Position numbers and translations under genes: made by a program. Under the pieces are notes generated by a model. That model did no database searches. It had not been told where the DNA came from and was given only the letters and a program-made list of their open reading frames with translations. From Lactuca virosa (taxonomy: Eukaryota; Streptophyta; Magnoliopsida; Asterales; Asteraceae), in NCBI GenBank assembly GCA_928212115.1, contig CAKMRJ010005412.1:254913789-254977788 (forward strand): a stretch of 64,000 bases of DNA, given 5' to 3'. Shown piece after piece: positions 57,564 to 64,000 of this stretch. Numbering within the stretch: position 1 is the first letter of the stretch; each line of letters opens with the position of its first letter.

Positions 57564-60500
57564 ATGGCTGACTCATCCTCTATTCAAGAACAAAACGCAC
57601 AGTCCACGCTTCTCACCATCAAGCCAAATCAAAACATGATCATCAATCTCTCTCCTTTTCAGTACGATCCTTACATGCTTCAGGTGGTTGAATGCCTCAA
57701 ATATTCACCACTTGTGATTGCTCTCACCAAGGTTGAATCTGTTCTGATGTCTATCTTGTCTCAAATATATTCATCGGCTTCATACGACAAAGCTAAGGAC
57801 CGGATTTTCTTTGAGATTTTTGATTAGAAGACTTCGATTTCAAAGGTTAGGTGTTGCTCATTGCTAGGGCTACTCATCAACGACTCCATGATCAATCCAG
57901 ACTCGATCAGCACGACTCAGCTTTTCACCATGTTTTACGATATGGGGTACACCGAAGTTCTTACGACAGTGACAAAGTTCAAGAAGTCATGCCTTCCTAC
58001 ACAATGGAATGGTCTATTTACTCTTCTTTTCAAGGGTTTATCGGAGAGGGTTGCAGGTTTTGACGGGGCAAGCAAAGCGTTTATGACTCTCCTCTATGGT
58101 CTTTACTATGGGATCAACATGGACTATGGGTCTATTCTCTGGACTCAACTGGTACAAAGCCTAACCTCATCTTCTTGTTATTCTGAAATCTCTTGTGGCA
58201 GGTTTTGGACCTTGGTTACTCAATGGGCAATGGAGAAATTTCACATTCCAGTCATGGCAGACTCTTTGAAGTCATCAATCGCCACTTTTCACACGACAAA
58301 GATTATTGTCTCAGATCCAACCAAATTTCTATTCATCGGTTCGATTCCTGAGTCAATGTACCATTGTGTTTCTGGGGAAAGCAAGCTCATTCGTGAATAC
58401 AAGAAGCTTCCTCCTACAGGACCGAGGCAGCTAACCCCTGAAATGCAAAGATAGCTGGATGCCGCTGATAAACCAGCGAAACGAGGGAAAAAGGCTGATC
58501 AACGAAAAAGCAAGAAGGAAGGACCATCATCTACAGCTGCTACGCCTAAAAAGAGAAAGTCAGAACAAGCAGCTCCTTCCGCTCCTAAGAAGCGAAAGAT
58601 CAAGAAGAAGGCACCCAAGCCAAAGGCTCCGTCATCAAGTGATTCAGAGTATGTTCCCTCTGACCAACAACCTGAACAACAGTCAAGCGATAGTGAACAT
58701 TCTCAAGAAGAGAGTTCGCTCAAAGGATATTCGCCTCCACCTTCACCAGCTCATCAGGGTAACCGAAATTCACCTCCTCTCTCTCCTACTCGCTCTGTTC
58801 CTATAATTATTGCTCCATGCCCTCCTCCAATCTCTTCTACATCTACAACTTCTATACCAATACCAACACCCTTATTCACTGAAATTACCACCACTACCAC
58901 TACTCCAACCGAACCTCAAGTTCGTGTCAACGTATCTGATACGGGGGCACCTACTTCAGGGATCGAAACCCCAATTACCTCTAAACCTCTATCTCCACCT
59001 CACTCAAACGAATCTGACACCGTTCTCGGTGGGGAGGATGCTGACTTTGATTCCTTCTATTTTAGCCCCTACAGAGTTCAGAGTGATGATGATGATGATG
59101 CTCCTGTAACGAAACGGAATTTAAAGGATCTTAACGAGAAACTTGACAAGCTTATTGCCTCTGCATCTTCCTCTTCTACTACTGAATACTCAGAAGCAGC
59201 GGTCAAGGCCCTGTTCTCTACTCTGGTCAAAGAGCACCAGGACTAGATTGAAAAAGCTACCAAAGCTGTGGATACTTCTACTACTTCTTGTCAGAAATCG
59301 GCTGAAAATGTTGACAAATAATCTCCGATGCTCAAGTGTTTTTGGACTCTCTCCAGGCAGCTGCTCAAAAGAATGCCAATATGGTGAATGCTACGATTAA
59401 GGATCTCACCACTACGCTTCAGGAGGAGCATAAGCATTTTGAAAGCATTAGAACGGGGATTCAAGCTGATAATGCAGAGTCCGTATCTTCAGTTAAGGCT
59501 CGTCTTGATAAACTCCAGACCGAGCTAGCTGTGAAAAACAAAGTCATGGATGAACAGGATCGTCACACTGCTCAACTCAAAACTCAGACCTTGAAGCTCA
59601 CTCTGGCGACCAACAAAATTGATGATCTCAAATCTGAAAGAGTGGTTATCAAAAGCTGTGTTGGTGATGTGCACTCTCTTTTGTCCAATTTCCTAGAGGC
59701 ACATGATTCGGTTCTTACTCTCACTGTCCGACGACATTTGGCTGAGAAGCTGAGACCTGCTCTTGAAATGTTGATCCGAATAGAAGGTGTTCCGGAGACT
59801 GTTGTCCCTCCGAAATAAGGGGGAGAAGCAAGTCAGGGTCAACCACCACAACCTCCAACAAGCAAACCAATTCAAATATCTTCTCAACCGAAAGTCACCA
59901 CTGAACCGAAGGGTAATGAAGCTTCGGGTTCTAGTGTGAAGGACAAAAAGAAAAAGATAGTCGGTGATAGTGATGAGGAAGAAACTGAAGAAGGTGCTCT
60001 CAAAAGAATGCAACGTGACCGAGAGATTGATGAAAATCTTCGCATTGCAAGAGAAGAAGAAGAGAGGGAAAGAAAAAGAAAAGAAGCTCATGATGCATTG
60101 GAAAGTAGAAAAACTCTATTTCCTTTGTGGACATTGGAGAAACTCTTAAAAGAAGCAATCGAGTCTCCTAGCACTCACTGGCTTGAACCGGTCATCTCGT
60201 TTGATCGTGAAAATTCGAGAGACTCTCAGTTCGACATGCCTATCACCCGAAAGGCATTTGTGTTTTATTGCTTTGAACCAATCGCCACTGTCCCTTCTCC
60301 TGACCCGAAGGTTGACCGAGAATTAATTTACTACTATCTCGCATTCTCTCAACCACAATACTTGACCTGGAGTGCACAAAAGATCACAACAGTCAAGGTA
60401 TTAAAACCAACTTCAGCGGGGAATTTTATAAATGTGAAGTTGAAAGTAACCCGAGGTTCTGACAACTCGGTTCATATGATTTCTCTTGCTGATCTGCCGA

Positions 60501-60982
60501 ACTTAAACCCACACGACTGGATCCTCTTGAACAACATTTTGCTAACTGATCAACAGCAGTTCGAGCCTATCATCGATCACATCAAGCGAATGCTAGTTTC
60601 TTACATTCATGAGGTTGCCAAGATGGATCAAGAGATCGCCTCTGCCTTAAGAAAGAAGCCTACAATCAGACCAATTGGGAAGGCAAGCGATGTTAACAAG
60701 ATGCAGATGGGTAGAATTGACCCGAAGTATCACACGGTCATGTTTGCCAGAGCCGAAGGCCAAAAGTGCTTGTTCGCTCTTGATGATAAACACATGTTCT
60801 CCACTTCTTGTCTGGAGCACATTCTTGACATCATTCACAGGTGTAAGCAAAACAGTGAAGCTGATAAGGAAATTTTTTCGCATATGCTTCAGTGGTATAT
60901 TGACTTCCGTCAAACTCTTCTCGCCATCATACCGAAGCTATTCAAGACTGTGAAGAAATCTACTCTCACTCAACCGAAATGA
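57564..60982 (+). pseudogene. Env-position large ORF of the Sirevirus, unknown protein, interrupted
   Basis: Starts MADSSSIQEQNAQ at 57564 and spans about 1,140 codons. Frame 1 (codons beginning at positions divisible by 3) runs to 59321 with TAG at 57825-57827, 58452-58454 and 59244-59246 and TAA at 59319-59321. A register change at about 59316-59330 leads to the frame of 59336-60982, with one TAA (59816-59818). Regions: globular N-terminus (57564-58450); basic, NLS-like and proline/serine-rich stretch (58455-59130, with PKKRK, KKRKIKKK and DDDDD); coiled-coil-like (59336-59800); charged linker (59940-60110); globular C-terminus with RKAFVFYCFEP and HDWILLNNIL. No signal peptide and no clear membrane segment seen. 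The middle stretch 58455-59243 has no ATG and is easily missed. The position matches Sirevirus env-like genes but homology is not recognised. Confidence 0.65.
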
Positions 60983-61002
60983 TCTCTCGCCTCAATTGAC
61001 GT

Positions 61003-61014
61003 AAAGGGGGAGAT
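61003..61014 (+). other. Polypurine tract of the Sirevirus-like element
   Basis: AAAGGGGGAGAT immediately before the 3' LTR start at 61015. Similar GGGGGAGAA tracts occur internally (see findings). Confidence 0.9.
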
Positions 61015-61342
61015 TGTTGGGTCTAGGAGTTGCGTCATTGGGTTTGTTACCTCGGTCCATTGTTATCACGGTTTGGGCCTGTCCAGCCGTGTTTAAGTCA
61101 TTAGGGTTTAGTATATAAGATGCATGCATGCATCGTTCTCTGTACGCTTTTGATAATTATTCCTTTGATTGTACTGTAACCCTAGCACACCTCTACAGTA
61201 GAAGTTCTTTATCGAGCTCTTCTGAGGTGGATCATATTAATCATTCAGCTCTTGTTTGATTCATCGTGTGTTCATTTTTCTTATTGTGTTTGTCTAAATC
61301 TGTTGCGAATCTAAACGATATTAGAGAAATTAATTCTCATCA
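61015..61342 (+). mobile_element. 3' LTR of the Sirevirus-like element
   Basis: 328 bp, co-linear with 48536-48863 without indels. About 11 substitutions counted by eye. Followed by CACCT. Confidence 0.93.
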
Positions 61343-61347
61343 CACCT

Positions 61348-61552
61348 TTTTCAAATAAAGGACTTATCCTGCCATAACTTCAAACTTCCATTGCTTCCTC
61401 GATATAACTCCATTTCCAATGAATCTCATATCCTCGGAAAGGTGTCGAGATGCTTTACGCTTCCAGCAATTCGTCGCAACCCCGACACTTCCTCATGTCC
61501 GGGTTGCAGCCCATAAACCCTAATCTCAGAAGATCCGAAATAGGATGTTACA
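61348..61552 (-). mobile_element. Solo gypsy LTR with TSD TCCTA, right part
   Basis: Continues 46855-48535 beyond the Sirevirus and ends GGATGTTACA at 61552, followed by the second TCCTA (61553-61557). This is the minus-strand start of the LTR. Confidence 0.9.
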
Positions 61553-61557
61553 TCCTA

Positions 61558-61949
61558 AAAGCACAAACCAAGCAACATTCGAGCATCAAGTTCTGACCAA
61601 TGCACTGCCTAATCACGCTACTCTATCATATCATATGAGATCCATACCAGCATGCAGTTCTAAAGGCTCATACAACAGGCATACAAAGGCATCTCTCCTA
61701 GCATCTTATCGTGCAATTCTGAGTAGATCCTTAGCCATAATCTAGCATGATATGCACATATACATATACTGGAACAAATAAACATGTATGGTTGTTTTGG
61801 GAAATACTTATTTGAGCTCGGCCGATTGCACACATCACACCCCTTCTTTTATAAAAAAAATTGGATTTTTTTTGCCGATTCCTCAGTTTGAGTTTAGACA
61901 CACCCGAGAGTGTGCATGAATCCCTCAAACCAAGGCTCTGATAGCAACT
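61558..61949 (-). mobile_element. Element D leader, LTR-proximal part, with PBS
   Basis: Continues 46335-46849. Contains minus-strand leader words (CCTTGGTTTGAGGGATTC, CTCTCGGGTGTG) also found after the PBSs at 3482 and 6203. The PBS complement GCTCTGATAGCA at 61935-61946 has one mismatch to the methionine-tRNA site. Confidence 0.8.
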
Positions 61950-63680
61950 TGTAACATCCCAAAAATTATAAGTAAAATTTTTTGTTTTTAAATCAACCAA
62001 ACCATCAACATACATTTCAAAAACCATCAAGGTATGTCATTGTAGAAATAGTTATCAGAGTACAATCCCAAAATCATAAAATACAGTACACGGGTGAATG
62101 TTGTGTGCATGTCCCTTCCCCTTCGAACAGGAAGTACCTGAAAACATTTCAAACATAAACCGTAAGAATAAAGCTTAGTGAGTTTCCCAAAATACCACAT
62201 ACCATACATATATTGCCATGGGCTACGCCCATGGTCTTAATTACAAGTGTCATGGGCTACCCCCATGGTCTTTTTCCTGGAATTCCATGAGCTACCCCCA
62301 GGGTCTTACAACCAAGTTCCATGAGCTACCCCCATGGTCTTTCATGTAATTGCCATGGGCTACCCCCATGGTCTTTTATACAAATGCCCCAGGCTACCCC
62401 CGAGGTCTTTCATGCAAGTATCATAAAGACAACTAGCATCCTACATAGTATAGTGAGAATACTCACCTATCAGAAAATGATCAATTTCTACCGCTCCTAC
62501 TGTCAAGTGTACATATGCTATACACCACCTATACGGTCATACAAGGTACACCCTTAGTTTACCTTCCACAACTAAGGGTTTAACCAAAAGTCAACTTAGG
62601 TCAAAAAGCAAATGGTCAAAGTCAACGGTCAAAGTTGACTCGCTATGTCGTGGCCATCCTTGACCATGTCGTGGCCCTAAAACGACAAAACAAATGCGAT
62701 TACCCCTAGTCGACACATCGTGGCAACCTAGGGCCATGCCGTGGGCACTGGGTTCAAAATATTATAATGGGTTAAACCGAATCTTCCGATTCCAAAGTTC
62801 AAATTTGGTCATTTTTATAGTCTAGATGGACAAAGTTTCCAACTTTATCCCTTAAGACTCTCCAAGAGGTCTAGATCTCAAATCTTAGGTCCAAACGGCA
62901 AAAACATGGCATGAGCTCAACCAAGAAGCACTTAACCCTTTAAGTCCTTAACCCATTCACTCCAAAAGAGCTTATAACACTAAAACCAACTTAAAGGTTG
63001 GTGATTTTTAGACATGCATGTCCAATGCATGTCTTGGACTCATATTAGGTCAAAAATGGGGATTATCACCAAAATCTTATGCATGGTTCAAACAACCAAC
63101 CAAACTTAAGATCCAAACCATGAATTACTCCAAATGATTCAGAAATTCATAAAATTGCAACCTTTATGAATTCTCACCATCCCAACTAACAAGATCTAGA
63201 AGAAAAATGGGACAAAACTCAAGATCTAGCAACCTAGTAAGAAAAAGGTGGAGCCTTGAACACTTACAAGGGTCCAAAATTGTGCTAGGAAGGGAGATGG
63301 GAACTTGCTTGCTGATCCTTGGCTTACTCCTTCTTGCTTCTTCCTTCAAAAAATATCCCAAAAGCACTCAAGAAAGCTTAAAAAATGGAGGAAAAGGAAT
63401 TAGGGTTTCTTCAGAGCTTAAGAGGGTGGTGGATGTTGAAGGTGAACAAACCCTAGCCTCCTCATTCCTTTAAATATGTTGCAAAACCCAAAAAATTAGG
63501 GTTTAAGGCCTCAGCAGCAGCCACGCCGTGGTTTATACCTGCCACGTCGTGGCGAGTCAACAGTGACCCGCAACCAAAATGCCTTGCAATGTCGTGGTGA
63601 TCCTTTCCCACGTCGTGACATCCCCCAAAAGCCAAACTTTGATTTAAATAAAATGTACCTTTAAATTTGGATGTTGTACA
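61950..63680 (-). mobile_element. 5' LTR of gypsy element D, 1,731 bp
   Basis: + strand TGTAACATCCC...GATGTTGTACA, adjoining the PBS at 61946. Minus-strand order: C1 (about 63520-63630: CCACGCCGTGG, CCACGTCGTGG), C2 (about 62642-62745: CTATGTCGTGG, ACATCGTGG, GCCGTGG), C3 (about 62215-62412: a CCATGGGCTACCCCCATGG minisatellite). Same LTR type as 26716-27661/35792-36457. The 3' partner of D was lost with the truncation at 40788. Adjacent TCACA (63681-63685) would be its TSD. Confidence 0.8.
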
Positions 63681-64000
63681 TCACAAGGTCCAAGCACTAT
63701 TTCCTGAGATAACATTATTATTACGCCTAAAGCGTCCAATCCTTACGTGACCACTACTCTCGTGTGGGATTCTTCCACAAAGAGTGAGTTTGCATTCGAA
63801 TGTGATTCGTATTTCTTATTATTTTACTTGTTGTGTTTCCCCGCTATGTATTGTAGCCATATATCTTTTGATTATCTTTTTTTGTATGATCTTTTTAGCT
63901 ATCTGGAGGTGAACTGGATTTCAATAGGTTATTGCCCTAAACAATGGCCTAGGATATGATTATTGCCCTAAATTTGTTTTTATTGCCATAACCATTTTTC
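63681..64000. other. Unassigned sequence outside element D
   Basis: Non-repetitive-looking AT-rich sequence. A 70-codon frame at 63747-63959 has no recognisable domain. It may be the original insertion target of element D, another repeat, or host intergenic DNA. Nothing further can be supported. Confidence 0.35.

Larger units (their letters stand above)
48536..61342 (+). mobile_element. Sirevirus-like Copia element, 12.8 kb, both LTRs, TSD CACCT
   Basis: Both LTRs are 328 bp (48536-48863 and 61015-61342), run TGTTGGGTCTA...ATTCTCATCA and are flanked by perfect CACCT duplications (48531-48535, 61343-61347). Eleven differences were counted by eye, about 3.4%. PBS 48866-48877 and PPT 61003-61014. 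Gene order gag-protease-integrase-RT-RNase H, then a ~1.8-kb spacer and a third large reading frame in the env position. Copia order, long gag, repeated PPT-like purine tracts and an env-position ORF are the hallmarks of Sireviruses. All frames are interrupted, so this copy is not autonomous. It is the youngest two-LTR insertion in the window by nesting. Confidence 0.92.

Noticed and set aside
58459..59400. Leucine-rich and basic open frames overlapping the env-position gene
   Set aside because: They are alternate-frame shadows of the frame that is continuous with 57564-58451; their composition is low-complexity.
63747..63959. 70-codon frame at the window end
   Set aside because: No domain, no supporting context, hydrophobic AT-rich translation; cannot be supported as a gene.

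Overview
This window is plant nuclear heterochromatin made almost entirely of nested LTR retrotransposons. No complete host gene, tRNA gene or CRISPR array was found. The long Ty3/gypsy LTRs with ACTCGTCGAGT palindromes, the Sirevirus-type Copia element and the Cassandra element suggest an Asteraceae genome, most likely Lactuca-like. The genus is my recognition of repeat style and was not tested.

Left block (1-26715). Degenerate repeat is followed by a Cassandra TRIM with 5S-derived LTRs (747-1184). Two + strand Ty3/gypsy LTRs with primer-binding sites follow (1807-3466, 4582-6187). The leader and decayed gag of the second element are split by three insertions with perfect 5-bp target-site duplications (TSDs): solo LTRs at 6338-8822 (TGCAA) and 9451-11159 (ATTCG), and an LTR at 11405-12923 + 25532-26138 (CCATG). 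That last LTR is itself split by a minus-strand Copia element, A (12924-25531), which contains a second Copia relic, B (15875 to about 20860). Nesting is four levels deep.

Middle block (26716-40787). A + strand gypsy LTR carries a gag-only minus-strand gypsy element, E (27662-35791). One LTR of E holds a 451-bp MITE. Truncated LTR pieces follow, separated by 423 bp that look like a host promoter and 5' leader fragment (38281-38703).

Right block (40788-63680). A minus-strand gypsy element, D, has gag, protease, RT, RNase H and part of integrase. It is interrupted by a solo LTR (41102-43176, TSD CAAAC) and another solo LTR (46855-48535 + 61348-61552, TSD TCCTA). The latter hosts the youngest insertion, a 12.8-kb Sirevirus-like Copia element (48536-61342, TSD CACCT) with 328-bp LTRs about 3% diverged. 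It has a long coiled-coil gag, pol, and a large env-position reading frame of about 1,140 codons. All coding regions carry stops or frameshifts, or altered catalytic residues.

Main unexplained structure: (1) hairpins in Copia A and B whose loops are constant (15 nt in three copies, 22 nt in two) while their stems are unrelated in sequence, in a tract dense with inverted repeats; (2) gypsy LTRs with a conserved scaffold whose three cassettes hold LTR-specific palindromes or palindrome-bearing minisatellites at the same relative positions; (3) the ACTCGTCGAGT palindrome shared between gypsy LTRs and an unrelated Copia leader; (4) the novel env-position protein of the Sirevirus.
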